Counted from the first letter of the stretch, positions 16,978 through 26,014 are shown. The stretch: 64,000 bases of DNA from Alloprevotella sp. (GCA_017478625.1 JAFVDF010000001.1:91166-155165); one strand, 5' to 3'. Notes: a model not told the origin generated them from the letters alone. Program-made: numbers and translations.

Positions 16978-17508
16978 ATGACCGAATCTATAGATACAGG
17001 CCTTCCTTATCCGAAATCCGTTATAGAATTTCTGACTGTTTCAGCAGAATTCTGCAAGTTGATGGAGACTTGTGCGCAGACAGAAGCATCCGATTTTGCC
17101 AAGCAAGCCAGCATTCTGCTGACTATGCTGTATCTGAAAGTGCAGTTCATAAGCGAAGATTTCGATTCCGAGGGGTTTAACGAAGATTTCGTCACGGAAG
17201 AGGACTATAACTTTGTGCGACAGAATGTCAGCACGGTACTTGGGCCTGCGGACGATTATCTGACTACAAATGTGGAGGATTTTAAGTTTTCAGACCAGCC
17301 TGTTCTGCATACGGTCAGCGAAGATTTGGCGGATTTGTACCAAGTAATGCGTAACTTAATCGAGGTAGTTCGCAACGGGTACGAGGATGCTATTCGTGCC
17401 GCCCTATCGGACACACTGGAGCAATATCGCTATTTTTGGGGGCGCGTATTGCTCAATGCACTGACGGCCTTGCATCCCGTGGCCACACAGGAGGAATCAT
17501 TCGACTAG
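16978..17508 (+). CDS. DUF5063 domain protein
   Basis: A 176-aa acidic, all-helical-looking cytoplasmic protein. It matches my memory of DUF5063: a conserved LPYPKSVIEFLTVSAEFCKL start and a YRFFWG-like QYRYFWGRVLLNAL near the end. Function is unknown. It sits between nagA and a 3'-5' exonuclease with an 8-bp gap, an arrangement common in Bacteroidota. No motif suggests a catalytic activity. Confidence 0.75.
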   Translation: MTESIDTGLPYPKSVIEFLTVSAEFCKLMETCAQTEASDFAKQASILLTMLYLKVQFISEDFDSEGFNEDFVTEEDYNFVRQNVSTVLGPADDYLTTNVEDFKFSDQPVLHTVSEDLADLYQVMRNLIEVVRNGYEDAIRAALSDTLEQYRYFWGRVLLNALTALHPVATQEESFD

Positions 17509-17516
17509 AGGTTTGT

Positions 17517-18146
17517 ATGGAAAAATTGGCTGTTAGTACACCCAAAGAAAGTATTGGCGCACTGCCACGCTATCTGTACAAAGGTCCGGTCCACATAGTA
17601 AATACTCCTGAAGCCTGCCGAAAAGCAGTGGCCCAATTAGAGAATGAATCCATTGTAGGTATTGATACGGAAACGCGCCCCATCTTTCGAAAAGGCCAAA
17701 TGCGCAATGTGGCGCTCTTGCAGGTCGCATCGTCAAAAGAGTGCTTTCTGTTCCGCCTCAGCCAAATCGGCTTGACCGATGACATAATTCGACTTCTTGG
17801 CAACCCAAAGATTATAAAAGTTGGCCTGTCTCTACGTGACGATTTGAATGGCCTGCACAAAATCTCCCCTTTTACGCCTCAAGGTTTCATAGACTTGCAG
17901 GACGAAGTGGGCCAGATGGGAATCAAGGACAAGAGCCTGCGCAAAATCTTTGCTAACTTTTTTAAGCAACGCATATCTAAGACGACTCAACTTTCTAATT
18001 GGGAAGCCAAGGAACTTACTCCCGCGCAAATAGACTATGCTGCCACCGATGCATATGCTTGTCTGCTACTTCATCAAAAGATTCAAAAACTTATACTGCA
18101 TAATGACTTCGAACTGATAGAAACGTCGGAGCAATCTGCACAATAA
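17517..18146 (+). CDS. 3'-5' exonuclease (RNase D-like, DEDDy)
   Basis: A 209-aa single-domain DnaQ-superfamily nuclease. The exonuclease motifs are IVGIDTETRP (ExoI, Asp and Glu), GLSLRDDLNGL (ExoII Asp) and IDYAATDAYACLLLHQ (ExoIII, Tyr and Asp). It lacks the HRDC domains of true RNase D. The frame is open further upstream into the DUF5063 gene, but ATG 17517, 8 bp after that stop, is the best start. Substrate (structured RNA or DNA) is not predictable. Confidence 0.9.
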   Translation: MEKLAVSTPKESIGALPRYLYKGPVHIVNTPEACRKAVAQLENESIVGIDTETRPIFRKGQMRNVALLQVASSKECFLFRLSQIGLTDDIIRLLGNPKIIKVGLSLRDDLNGLHKISPFTPQGFIDLQDEVGQMGIKDKSLRKIFANFFKQRISKTTQLSNWEAKELTPAQIDYAATDAYACLLLHQKIQKLILHNDFELIETSEQSAQ

Positions 18147-18159
18147 TGCAACGCAAAAA

Positions 18160-19338
18160 ATGAAGGACATCATACTGAAAGCCAAAAAGGAGGAGAGTCT
18201 GCGCCGTTATCACCCGTGGGTGTTTTCGGGAGCTATAGCACAACTGCCGGCAGAACTGGAAGAAGGCGAAGTAGTCAGAGTGCTGAGCCACGATGGAATC
18301 TGTCTGGGCGTAGGTCATTTTCAGATAGGCACTATTACAGTCAGAATGTTGGCCTTTCACGATGAGCCAATAGATAATGCATTTTGGGAAAAACGTATTC
18401 GCGCAGCCTGGCAATTGCGTCGGAAACTCCTGCTCAATAATGCGCCCGACAATAATATATATCGGCTCATCCATGGCGAAGGAGATAGATTGCCGGGACT
18501 GGTAGTAGATGTGTACGGTCATACTGCCGTGCTTCAGGCGCACTCTGTAGGTATGCACCGCCAGCGTCGCGAAATAGCACAGGCTATAGTAACCGTTTTG
18601 CAGGGCGAGGTTCAGAATGTATATTATAAGTCTGAAACTACCCTGCCCTATAAAGCGAGTCTGGCGGATAAAGAAGGCTTCTTGATTGGTAATACAACCG
18701 ATAATTTAGCCAAAGAAAACGGTTTGCTATTCCATATCGACTGGCTGAAAGGTCAGAAGACTGGATTTTTTGTAGACCAGCGCGACAACAGAAGCCTATT
18801 GGAGCACTATGCGCAAGGGAGACGTGTGCTGAACCTATTCTGCTATACGGGTGGATTCTCGGTCTATGCGCTCAGAGGTGGTGCGGAATATGTCTGCAGC
18901 ATAGACAGCAGCGAGAAGGCAATAGACCTGACGTGTCGTAATATAGAGCAAAATTTTCCTAGCAGCGGTCGTCACGAGGCACACGCCGAAGATGCATTCC
19001 GGTTTCTCCAACAAAGTGAGTCGGAGTATGATTTAATGGTCTTAGACCCTCCTGCCTTTGCCAAACACAAAGATGCATTACGAAACGCGGCTAAGGGATA
19101 TATCCGATTGAATGCTGCGGCCTTTAGAAAAATCCGTCCCGGAGGTATAGTCTTTACTTTTTCTTGCTCACAGGCCGTTAGTAAGGAGCAATTTCGCCTT
19201 TTTGTCTTTACGGCGGCCCAGCAAAGTGGCCGACATGTCCGTATTCTGCACCAATTGCCCCAACCTATCGACCACCCCATCAATATCTATCATCCAGAAG
19301 GAGAATACCTGAAGGGATTGGTATTATACGTTGAATAG
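18160..19338 (+). CDS. rlmI: 23S rRNA (cytosine-C5) methyltransferase, RlmI family
   Basis: A 392-aa SAM-dependent methyltransferase. The N-terminal PUA-like domain begins KDIILKAKKEESLRRYHPWVFSGAI and is followed by a middle domain. The Rossmann domain has FFVDQRDNR, LNLFCYTGGFSVYALRGGA and the catalytic-loop sequence LDPPAFAKH. CSQAVS contains the conserved late Cys. E. coli RlmI methylates C1962 of 23S rRNA. It is the last gene of the nagA unit, followed by a terminator. Confidence 0.9.
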   Translation: MKDIILKAKKEESLRRYHPWVFSGAIAQLPAELEEGEVVRVLSHDGICLGVGHFQIGTITVRMLAFHDEPIDNAFWEKRIRAAWQLRRKLLLNNAPDNNIYRLIHGEGDRLPGLVVDVYGHTAVLQAHSVGMHRQRREIAQAIVTVLQGEVQNVYYKSETTLPYKASLADKEGFLIGNTTDNLAKENGLLFHIDWLKGQKTGFFVDQRDNRSLLEHYAQGRRVLNLFCYTGGFSVYALRGGAEYVCSIDSSEKAIDLTCRNIEQNFPSSGRHEAHAEDAFRFLQQSESEYDLMVLDPPAFAKHKDALRNAAKGYIRLNAAAFRKIRPGGIVFTFSCSQAVSKEQFRLFVFTAAQQSGRHVRILHQLPQPIDHPINIYHPEGEYLKGLVLYVE

Positions 19339-19504
19339 GTTTCACGCAGATTTGCTCCTGTCGGACAGACTTGTAAAAAAATTAAGGCTTAATCTGACCA
19401 TCTGATATATAGGAGTCAGTCTCCTCAAAAGGGCTGATGAAGAGTGGTCTGTCTGTATTTCAAGATTCCATATTCGCCTCGATCCAGATCCTTGATTAAC
19501 CCAA
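19339..19504. other. Non-coding gap between rlmI and its terminator
   Basis: About 165 bp with no convincing ORF, repeat or promoter. A single half-site (TTTCACGC) just after the rlmI stop is not part of a triple-palindrome element. Confidence 0.5.
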
Positions 19505-19530
19505 TCATCGGCTCTTCCGAGGATTTTTTT
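19505..19530 (+). terminator. Weak intrinsic terminator after rlmI
   Basis: TCATCGG pairs with CCGAGGA (one mismatch, 5-nt loop CTCTT) and is followed by a run of seven T. Confidence 0.55.
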
Positions 19531-19539
19531 GGCTAAAGT

Positions 19540-19570
19540 TTTGCAAATACAGAATAATATTGTACTTTTG
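19540..19570 (+). promoter_or_regulatory. Promoter of the initiator tRNA gene
   Basis: TTTG at 19540-19543 and TACTTTTG at 19563-19570 with a 19-bp spacer are a near-ideal Bacteroidota promoter. Transcription would begin near 19577, just before the tRNA. Confidence 0.8.
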
Positions 19571-19582
19571 CACCACAAACAT

Positions 19583-19658
19583 CGCGGAGTGGAGCAGTTG
19601 GTAGCTCGCCAGGCTCATAACCTGGAGGTCGTCGGTTCGAGTCCAACCTCCGCAACCA
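19583..19658 (+). tRNA. tRNA-fMet (initiator, anticodon CAT)
   Basis: A 76-nt cloverleaf with CCA encoded. The acceptor stem CGCGGAG/CTCCGCA has the C1-A72 mismatch that marks initiator tRNAs. The anticodon arm is CCAGG-CTCATAA-CCTGG. Two of the usual three G-C pairs next to the loop are present; the third is A-U. The T stem GTCGG/CCAAC holds a C51-A63 mismatch, with a normal T loop TTCGAGT. It has its own promoter and terminator. Confidence 0.95.
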
Positions 19659-19660
19659 AT

Positions 19661-19689
19661 AAAGCCGTAACAAAATGTTACGGCTTTTT
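19661..19689 (+). terminator. Terminator of the initiator tRNA transcript
   Basis: A perfect 11-bp stem AAAGCCGTAAC/GTTACGGCTTT with loop AAAAT ends in TTTTT. Confidence 0.9.
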
Positions 19690-19724
19690 CAATTGATACC
19701 TCTCATGTATTGAAAGGCAAGTGC

Positions 19725-19928
19725 TTACTTCAGGACAACAACGATATCCTTTTCTACTTCTTCAACATTGATTTTATCTTCGCGAAGAAGCCATCCGAGT
19801 CCCAGATAAAGCTCTTTCTCAGTTTTAAGTTTCGTTGCTTTCTTTAGTTCTTTTCCTGAAAGTTTTCCATTAGCGTCTAGCGCATTCCAAATCTTTCCGG
19901 CAATCAGACCGGCATTCTCTTGAAACAT
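19725..19928 (-). CDS. Small winged-helix domain protein (DUF2582-like)
   Basis: A 67-aa protein. GKIWNALDANGKLSGKELKKATKL followed by KELYLGLGWLLREDKI is a compact winged-helix pattern known from DUF2582 proteins. It is a putative DNA-binding or scaffold module of unknown role. The frame is open 33 bp further upstream, but a -7 box lies there, so ATG 19928 is preferred. No obvious partner gene. Confidence 0.8.
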   Translation of the reverse strand: MFQENAGLIAGKIWNALDANGKLSGKELKKATKLKTEKELYLGLGWLLREDKINVEEVEKDIVVVLK

Positions 19929-19958
19929 AGTATAACTAAATTTTGAAATTGAACGATG

Positions 19959-19966
19959 CAAAATTA
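19959..19966 (-). promoter_or_regulatory. Predicted -7 box of the small winged-helix gene
   Basis: The minus strand reads TAATTTTG, a full match, placing the transcript start near 19953 and so downstream of the alternative upstream start codon. Confidence 0.45.
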
Positions 19967-20075
19967 TAGCGTTATATAGTTACAAGAAAACAGAACGGAG
20001 AAATCCGCAGACTAAAGGCTGATTTTTAGAAACCTTACTACTTTTTGCCAAGTCAGAAATACAAAATCAATCGAC

Positions 20076-21779
20076 TCAACGGTGTTTGCTACCCATGCGA
20101 GCCTCTACCACATTCATTACATAATCGCCCAGTTTCTCACATTCGTTGATTATGTCCATGTAAATAGTGCCTAGCGTGTAGTCATACTGGTGATTGTCAA
20201 TATCATTGATGTTTTGGCTCTTAAGTTGGTCGCGGTAATTGTTTATCTCGTGCTCTATGTTGTAAGACTTATTGGTGTCAAAATCTGCCTTACGCCCGTT
20301 AAGCATTTGATTCATCAATGTAAGTGCTTCATCGTTCAACGTGAACATTTGAAGCAGATGTTGCAACTGTTCTTCGGTAAATGCTTCCTTACCTACCTTG
20401 CCTCGATTGATTGCACGAGCTAAGTTATAACAGCTATCGCCAATACTTTCCAATTCCGATATCTCACGAAGCATCGCCCTTATCTTACCTTTAGATTCCG
20501 GGCTCAGATGTGCGTCGCTGATTTGGTTAAGATAGCGTCCAATCTGCAATTCCATATTGTCCGATATGCTTTCATATTTTTCAATACGCGAATACATCTT
20601 CGCAAAGGAGTCGTCTTTCAGGTCTATCAGTTCTCTGCAAAAACTGAACATACGTTGTACGCGTTTTGCAAAGTTGCGTATTTCCTTTTCTGCTTCCAAC
20701 AAAGACAGTTCTGGGGTTTCTAAAAGTCCTCCACTAATAAATTGCAAACGAAATTCGTCCTCTTCTTCAGCTTTTGCTTTGATGACAGAACATACAAACT
20801 TTTCAATGAACGGAACGAACCAGATAAGTAAAAATGTATTGGAGATATTGAACGCCGAGTGGAATGTAGCGAGTACAACCGATATTTTAGTAAGATTTTC
20901 CGCATATCCGGGGTCTCCGCTAGTTATGTCCAGGTCGAAGCCGACAATATGGCATACAAATTTTAGAAAGGGTTGTAGTACAACAAGTACCCACAGTACG
21001 CCGAGTACATTAATGCTCATGTGGGCAAAAGCCGCGCGTCGCGCTTGAGTATTAGCGGATAGAGCTACGATATTTGAGGTAATTGTCGTTCCAATATTTT
21101 CGCCGAGCACCAGCATTATGCCCTGATTGATTTCAAGCACTCCGGTAGAGCAGAGTATCATAGTTATGGCCATAATAGCCGCAGAAGATTGCACACAGAG
21201 CGTTAGAATCGTTCCCATCAATAAGAAGAAGAGCGAATTCCAAAAGGTTGGTGCGCTAAAGTGGGCAAAAAATGCACTAATGGCCTGACTTGTCTCTGGA
21301 TTCTCCACGATGGAGAAGCCCGTTTCCTTAAGTGTTGTCAATCCTAAAAAGAGAAATGCTACGCCAAATAGGAAGTCTCCGATGAGACGACGCTTCTTCA
21401 TATAGATTAGAAGAATGCCTATGAAGAATGCAATATAGACGAAGTTGGCGATATCAAAGGAAAAGCCCAGTGACATAATCCAAGCGGTAACTGTAGTACC
21501 GATGTGGGCTCCCATAATAACGGAAATGGCTTGTACAAGCGTCAAAAGTCCGGCATTGACAAAGGAAACGGTCATCAACGTAGTTGCGGTAGAAGATTGC
21601 ACAGCAGCTGTGACAAACATACCCGTAAGCATTCCGGTGAAGCGATTATGCGTCATGGTGCCTAGAACGTGGCGTAGTTGGCTACCAGCCATCTTCTGCA
21701 AACTTTCACTCATGGATTTCATACCGAACATAAGCAGGGCGAGCGAACCCAAGAGTTTAAACAATACCCAAATAGTCAT
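20076..21779 (-). CDS. Na/Pi cotransporter family protein with C-terminal PhoU-like domain
   Basis: A 567-aa inner-membrane protein. The membrane part (about residues 1-310) contains two inverted Na_Pi_cotrans repeats with the signature QSSTATTLM and QSSAAIMAI. A cytoplasmic helical PhoU-like domain follows (about 340-560), with LREISELESIGDSCYNLARAI and a matching second half. Homologues import phosphate with sodium; phosphate specificity is inferred. It is transcribed alone from a promoter at 21862. Confidence 0.92.
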   Translation of the reverse strand: MTIWVLFKLLGSLALLMFGMKSMSESLQKMAGSQLRHVLGTMTHNRFTGMLTGMFVTAAVQSSTATTLMTVSFVNAGLLTLVQAISVIMGAHIGTTVTAWIMSLGFSFDIANFVYIAFFIGILLIYMKKRRLIGDFLFGVAFLFLGLTTLKETGFSIVENPETSQAISAFFAHFSAPTFWNSLFFLLMGTILTLCVQSSAAIMAITMILCSTGVLEINQGIMLVLGENIGTTITSNIVALSANTQARRAAFAHMSINVLGVLWVLVVLQPFLKFVCHIVGFDLDITSGDPGYAENLTKISVVLATFHSAFNISNTFLLIWFVPFIEKFVCSVIKAKAEEEDEFRLQFISGGLLETPELSLLEAEKEIRNFAKRVQRMFSFCRELIDLKDDSFAKMYSRIEKYESISDNMELQIGRYLNQISDAHLSPESKGKIRAMLREISELESIGDSCYNLARAINRGKVGKEAFTEEQLQHLLQMFTLNDEALTLMNQMLNGRKADFDTNKSYNIEHEINNYRDQLKSQNINDIDNHQYDYTLGTIYMDIINECEKLGDYVMNVVEARMGSKHR

Positions 21780-21861
21780 GGAGGTTTATTTTATAAGATT
21801 ATAAGCGGATTGGTGAGAAGAATGGATTGATTGCATAATGCAATTTTTTTCCAATTGCCTG

Positions 21862-21869
21862 CAAAAATA
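21862..21869 (-). promoter_or_regulatory. Predicted -7 box of the Na/Pi cotransporter gene
   Basis: The minus strand reads TATTTTTG, 82 nt upstream of the ATG. This divergent region (about 220 bp) has no triple-palindrome element. Confidence 0.4.
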
Positions 21870-22002
21870 ATAGAAATACTGAACTGGGAAAGGATTTCCC
21901 GTGCTTTTATTCGCATTGTATAAGTGACTTTTTGAAATTTCCGGCGCTATCGACGGGCAGTATGTCCGTATTTTTAAAGGAGTGCTTATTTTTGCAAAAA
22001 AA

Positions 22003-23280
22003 ATGCCAAATATGCTTTCAGTATCCCCTACTCTGTTCCGAAAAAATAATGCGTTATACATTTTGGCTTCGGCTGTGTTACTACTTCTCTATGGAATCTA
22101 TCTGTGGAGACAGGCTATCTTCACACCGTGGGTAGGTGATGATATTGAATACCTATACGTTGCGTCGGGAAAATACTGGGATTTCAGTGCGCAACCTGTG
22201 CTGTCGTTTGACGATCTTATGCAGTCCCAATGGAACCACTATTTTTCTATCAATGGCCGTACTCCGGTTCATGTCCTCATACAGGTAGTGAGCTGCTTCC
22301 TGGGGCTAAAATGTTTTGCCATTATGGAAGTTTTCGTGGGGATTGTCTTGTTGATGCTTATCATTAAGTATGCAGGAGGGAGTATAGGCAGTCCACGTCT
22401 TATCATAATATGCCTGTTTCTCTTGCTCCTTCCGTCAGCCATTAGTATAACCCCCGTGCTCCAGTTGAACTATGTCTGGGCCTACGCATTCGTGCTTTGC
22501 TTTCTGATGATATGGGAAGGTAGATGGAACATCCCTTTGCCACTTGGTTGTATCATGGCATTATTTGCGGGCTGGATGCAGGAGTCTGTCACCATAGGGT
22601 TGGCAGTAGGTTTCTTTGTTGAACTTTTATGGCGCAAAGAGAAACGAATGGCCCCGTGGCTTCTATTCCTTTGTTTCTCTCTCGGGTTGCTGTTTATCTG
22701 CCTTTCGCCAGCAGCTTGGCAGAGGGCGTCAGAGCAGACCATACCCCTATCTTCTACTTTAATAATGATGTGTAAATATTTGCGCGTCACAGGATTATTT
22801 TTGGTTATTCTGTCTGCGCAAATCTTTATGAAGCGGATTTCTGCAAAGGACTTTTTACGGAAAAACTGCGTGCTGCTTACCGCCATTCCCGTCCTATTGT
22901 TCTTTAATATTATTATAGGAGTTCAGACTGCCCGCCAGTTGCTCGGTGCAGAGTTCTGCTCTACCCTTTTGCTTATGCAGTTGGTGCGCAGTTCTATTCT
23001 TCCACACCTTAAGTATCGGGCTGTGTTTTTGTCTGTGCTTCTGGCAGGCTCGTTGTATATTATGGCCCAGAGGTGGCAGTTTGTAAATGAAACGCAGGAA
23101 GTATATACCTCTCTGTTAGATCGTGCGGCCCGAGCAGAGGAAGGAGCAACTTTAGTTGTAGATTATGAAATAGGTGGAAAACCCTGGCCGGATACCTATT
23201 TTCTCAGCACTATCGAAAAGAAGATTTATACAGATAGTGGACGGACCGTACATTTTGAGATGGTAGAGCCTGCACACTAA
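22003..23280 (+). CDS. Polytopic membrane protein, glycosyltransferase-C-like (DUF6056-type)
   Basis: A 425-aa protein with about ten hydrophobic segments and a short soluble C-terminus (about the last 70 residues). Near the first outer loop are WVGDDIEYLY and HYFSINGRTPVHVL; an acidic GDD-E pair and an NGR motif after the first helix are typical of membrane proteins that use polyprenyl-linked sugars (GT-C superfamily). I cannot assign a substrate. The start is uncertain: GTG 21982, ATG 22003 and ATG 22012 are all in frame, and a -7-like TATTTTTG at 21987-21994 would favour 22003 or 22012. It stands alone between a divergent and a convergent gene. Confidence 0.7.
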   Translation: MPNMLSVSPTLFRKNNALYILASAVLLLLYGIYLWRQAIFTPWVGDDIEYLYVASGKYWDFSAQPVLSFDDLMQSQWNHYFSINGRTPVHVLIQVVSCFLGLKCFAIMEVFVGIVLLMLIIKYAGGSIGSPRLIIICLFLLLLPSAISITPVLQLNYVWAYAFVLCFLMIWEGRWNIPLPLGCIMALFAGWMQESVTIGLAVGFFVELLWRKEKRMAPWLLFLCFSLGLLFICLSPAAWQRASEQTIPLSSTLIMMCKYLRVTGLFLVILSAQIFMKRISAKDFLRKNCVLLTAIPVLLFFNIIIGVQTARQLLGAEFCSTLLLMQLVRSSILPHLKYRAVFLSVLLAGSLYIMAQRWQFVNETQEVYTSLLDRAARAEEGATLVVDYEIGGKPWPDTYFLSTIEKKIYTDSGRTVHFEMVEPAH

Positions 23281-23287
23281 GGATGCC

Positions 23288-24550
23288 CTAATCAAATCGG
23301 ATGGCTTTCGCAGGTTGTATGCGACTTACAAGTAGGCTTGGGACTATAAGGGCCAGCAATGTGATGATGAAAGTACCCAAGTTCAAGAGTAGTATAATCC
23401 ACACGTTGATATCTACGGGCAAGACGCGCACATAATAGGTGGAAGGATCCAGTTGCACTATTCCTGTGGCCGATTGAAGCCAGAGAAGACCACAACCCAG
23501 CAGGTTGCCGATAAGAAGGCCTTTTAAGACAATAAATGCGGCATAATAAAGAAATGCGTGTCGTATGCGCGTATTTGTACTGCCTAAGGCTCTGAGCAAT
23601 CCCACGTCACTTGTGCGCTCCAATATCAGTATCAACAATCCTGCGCTCATACTGAAAATAGCCACCAAAGCCACTAACGCCAGAATGAGCCAGATGTTCA
23701 TATCCAACAGCGACAGCCAACTGACCACCTGCATAGTACGGGGATTTTCCTGCAGGCTCAAAACCGCCAATTCCTCGTCGTTGTGGCCATACAAGAACGG
23801 CATAACCGCTTCGCGCAAGCCCGTTGTCCAGACATTCAAGTCTTCTTTCTGATCAGAAAATATCTCCAACCCACTGACTTCCTCGTCCGTCCATCCGTTA
23901 AGCCTTTGCACCGTCTGCATTGGAACCAGGACTATATTTCTGTCATATTGCTTTACGTTGGTCTGATAAAGCGCGGCTATCGTAAAACGGCGCATCTTGA
24001 CATTTTCCTCAAAGAAATAGGCGAAAACCCTATCTCCCACTTTCAGGTTCAAGGCATTAGCCTGAGTTTCGGATATGACAATTTTGTTTTGGCTGGCTGA
24101 ATCGGCCATATTGGGTAATTCCCCACTCACAATAGCCGTTTGCAGATACGACGTGTCATATTCGGGCGACAAACCCTTTAAGAGCACGGCCTGAAAGTCG
24201 GCTTCCGTTTTCAAGACGCCCATTTTTTCGGCAAAACGCTGTATGTGTTCCACTCCGTTGGCCCGGCAAACGGAAGCAGCCAATAAGGAGTCGGGCCGAA
24301 CCGAATAGGCTTCAGGAGAAGAGAATGAGCGAATGTCCACCAACTCTGCGTGTGCGGAAAATCCTGATAGTTTTTTATTGATTTCTCCCTTAAATCCGCG
24401 CACGATACCTACGGAAATGAGCATAACAGCCAGTCCGAGTGCTATGCCCGCCGTAGCAATACGTACGGCGGGTACTGAAGCGCGTCGGCGACTGGTGTCT
24501 TTTCCTGAACCGCGATAGAAGTGTTTGGCTAAATAAAAGGGAAAATTCAC
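23288..24550 (-). CDS. ABC transporter permease, LolC/LolE (FtsX) family
   Basis: A 420-aa inner-membrane protein with one helix near the N-terminus (about residues 27-50, AVRIATAGIALGLAVMLISVGIV, described in part), a large periplasmic MacB-like domain (about 55-270) and three C-terminal helices with FtsX signature VGLLRALGST. LolE-type proteins release lipoproteins toward the outer membrane with the LolD ATPase, which is not in this window. The gene follows the aminotransferase by 19 bp on the same strand and ends 7 bp from the convergent membrane-protein gene. Confidence 0.88.
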   Translation of the reverse strand: MNFPFYLAKHFYRGSGKDTSRRRASVPAVRIATAGIALGLAVMLISVGIVRGFKGEINKKLSGFSAHAELVDIRSFSSPEAYSVRPDSLLAASVCRANGVEHIQRFAEKMGVLKTEADFQAVLLKGLSPEYDTSYLQTAIVSGELPNMADSASQNKIVISETQANALNLKVGDRVFAYFFEENVKMRRFTIAALYQTNVKQYDRNIVLVPMQTVQRLNGWTDEEVSGLEIFSDQKEDLNVWTTGLREAVMPFLYGHNDEELAVLSLQENPRTMQVVSWLSLLDMNIWLILALVALVAIFSMSAGLLILILERTSDVGLLRALGSTNTRIRHAFLYYAAFIVLKGLLIGNLLGCGLLWLQSATGIVQLDPSTYYVRVLPVDINVWIILLLNLGTFIITLLALIVPSLLVSRIQPAKAIRFD

Positions 24551-24569
24551 GACAGAACAAGCTTTTCAG

Positions 24570-25775
24570 TTAGCGTGAGCCATTTAGTTGGTTGTAAGCC
24601 TCCAGTGCTTTGCGAAGCACTAATACGGCCTTCTCTAAGTCCTCTTTTTTGAGCACATAGGCCATTCGGACCTGATCGCGCCCCTCTCCCGGCGTAATAT
24701 AGAAGCCAGAAGCCGGAGCCATCATTACGGTAGAATTTTCGTAACGAAAGTCGGACAGACACCAAGCACAGAACTTTTCTGCATCATCTACCGGCAATTT
24801 TACCATTGTATAGAAGGCTCCCATCGGAATAGGCGCATATACACCTGGAATACGGTTCAACTGATCAATCAGATAGTTGCGCCGTTCCACATATTCCTCA
24901 TAGCAAGCGCGTTGATATTCGGGTGGCGCATCCAGAGAGGCTTCTGCCACGATTTGTCCCAGCAATGGGGGGCTCAGACGGGCCTGACAGAATTTCATCA
25001 CGGCTTCGCGCACCGCTTTGTTCTTTGTAACGAGAGCCCCGATACGTATTCCGCATTCACTGTAGCGTTTTGATACAGAATCTATCAGCACTACTTTGTC
25101 TTCTATTCCCTCCAGATGGAACGCGCTAATATACGGCGAGCCGGTATAAATGAACTCTCGATAGACTTCATCGGAGAAGAGAAAAAGATCATACTTCTGT
25201 ACTAAGTCGCGAAGTTGGTTCATTTCGCGCCGCGTATAGAGATAGCCTGTCGGATTATTCGGATTGCAAATCATAATGGCGCGTGTGCGCTCATTGATAA
25301 GTTTTTCAAATTCTTCTACCTTGGGTAGCGCAAAACCTTCTTCTATGGTGGTCGTTATCGTACGGATGACAGCGCCCGCCAATATGGCAAATGATTTATA
25401 GTTGGCGTAACCGGGCTCGGGCATAATAATCTCGTCTCCCGGATTAAGACAAGCCAGAATAGCGAATAATACAGCCTCGCTGCCCCCCGAGGTTATGACG
25501 ATGTCTTCGGGAGAAAGCGAAATATTGTATGTGGCATAATATTGGGCAAGTCTGGTGCGGTAGGACAGAAAGCCCTCGCTCGGACTGTATTCAAGTGTGC
25601 TACGATTCACTTGCTTAAGCGCATCAAGTCCCTCCTTAGGTGTAGGCAAGTCAGGCTGGCCTATATTCAAATGATAGACCTTTACTCCTTGTGATTCGGC
25701 CAAGGTAGCAAGCGGAGCCAACTTTCGGATGGGCGAAAACGGCATTATTTTAGCGCGATCGGATATGGTGGTCAT
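24570..25775 (-). CDS. PLP-dependent aminotransferase class I (aspartate aminotransferase-like)
   Basis: A 401-aa fold-type I aminotransferase. Visible marks are LNIGQPDLPTP, the cofactor loop SGGSEAVLFA, CNPNNPTGY, SDEVYREF and the PLP lysine in SVSKRYS. A C-terminal Arg for the substrate carboxylate lies in VRMAY. The likely substrates are aspartate or an aromatic/branched amino acid with 2-oxoglutarate. It is the first gene of a pair with the LolE-like permease, though the two products are functionally unrelated. Confidence 0.92.
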   Translation of the reverse strand: MTTISDRAKIMPFSPIRKLAPLATLAESQGVKVYHLNIGQPDLPTPKEGLDALKQVNRSTLEYSPSEGFLSYRTRLAQYYATYNISLSPEDIVITSGGSEAVLFAILACLNPGDEIIMPEPGYANYKSFAILAGAVIRTITTTIEEGFALPKVEEFEKLINERTRAIMICNPNNPTGYLYTRREMNQLRDLVQKYDLFLFSDEVYREFIYTGSPYISAFHLEGIEDKVVLIDSVSKRYSECGIRIGALVTKNKAVREAVMKFCQARLSPPLLGQIVAEASLDAPPEYQRACYEEYVERRNYLIDQLNRIPGVYAPIPMGAFYTMVKLPVDDAEKFCAWCLSDFRYENSTVMMAPASGFYITPGEGRDQVRMAYVLKKEDLEKAVLVLRKALEAYNQLNGSR

Positions 25776-25799
25776 ACTAAAAAAGGTTTCTTTCTTAAG

Positions 25800-25807
25800 C
25801 GAAAATA
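25800..25807 (-). promoter_or_regulatory. Possible -7 box of the aminotransferase gene
   Basis: The minus strand reads TATTTTCG, one mismatch from TAnnTTTG, 25 nt upstream of the ATG. Confidence 0.3.
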
Positions 25808-25906
25808 ATCAAATCTTGCCATACGACGTTTGCGCAAAACGATTTAATCGGACTTATCTGTAAAAAAATGGCTCCTCTCTGTCGGTTTCATATTCGTACT
25901 TTGGAG

Positions 25907-25980
25907 TTCACGGTGTGAAATATGCGTTTCACAGTGTGAAATTCAAATTTCACACTGTGAACTGAAAAACCGGATTATGG
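25907..25980 (+). repeat. 74-bp triple-palindrome element, copy C
   Basis: Palindromes lie at 25907-25919, 25928-25940 and 25949-25961 (centres 25913, 25934, 25955). The tail AAAAACCGGATTATGG ends at 25980. The first unit has one change, TTCACGGTGTGAA. It lies in the divergent region between the aminotransferase and the HU-like gene, immediately upstream of the latter's promoter. Confidence 0.95.
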
Positions 25981-25983
25981 TGC

Positions 25984-26014
25984 TTGCACATTAGAGGGAG
26001 ATGCGGTAACTTTG
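25984..26014 (+). promoter_or_regulatory. Promoter of the HU/winged-helix gene
   Basis: TTG at 25984-25986 and TAACTTTG at 26007-26014 are 20 bp apart. The leader to ATG 26087 is about 67 nt. Confidence 0.6.

Noticed and set aside
19339-19342. Partial triple-palindrome copy after rlmI
   Set aside because: Only a single half-site TTTCAC is present with no second half or phased partner.
22312-22330. Tail-like GCCATTATGG inside the membrane-protein gene
   Set aside because: No palindromes accompany it; short CCATTATGG-type matches occur elsewhere (for example near 2547 and 62188) by chance.
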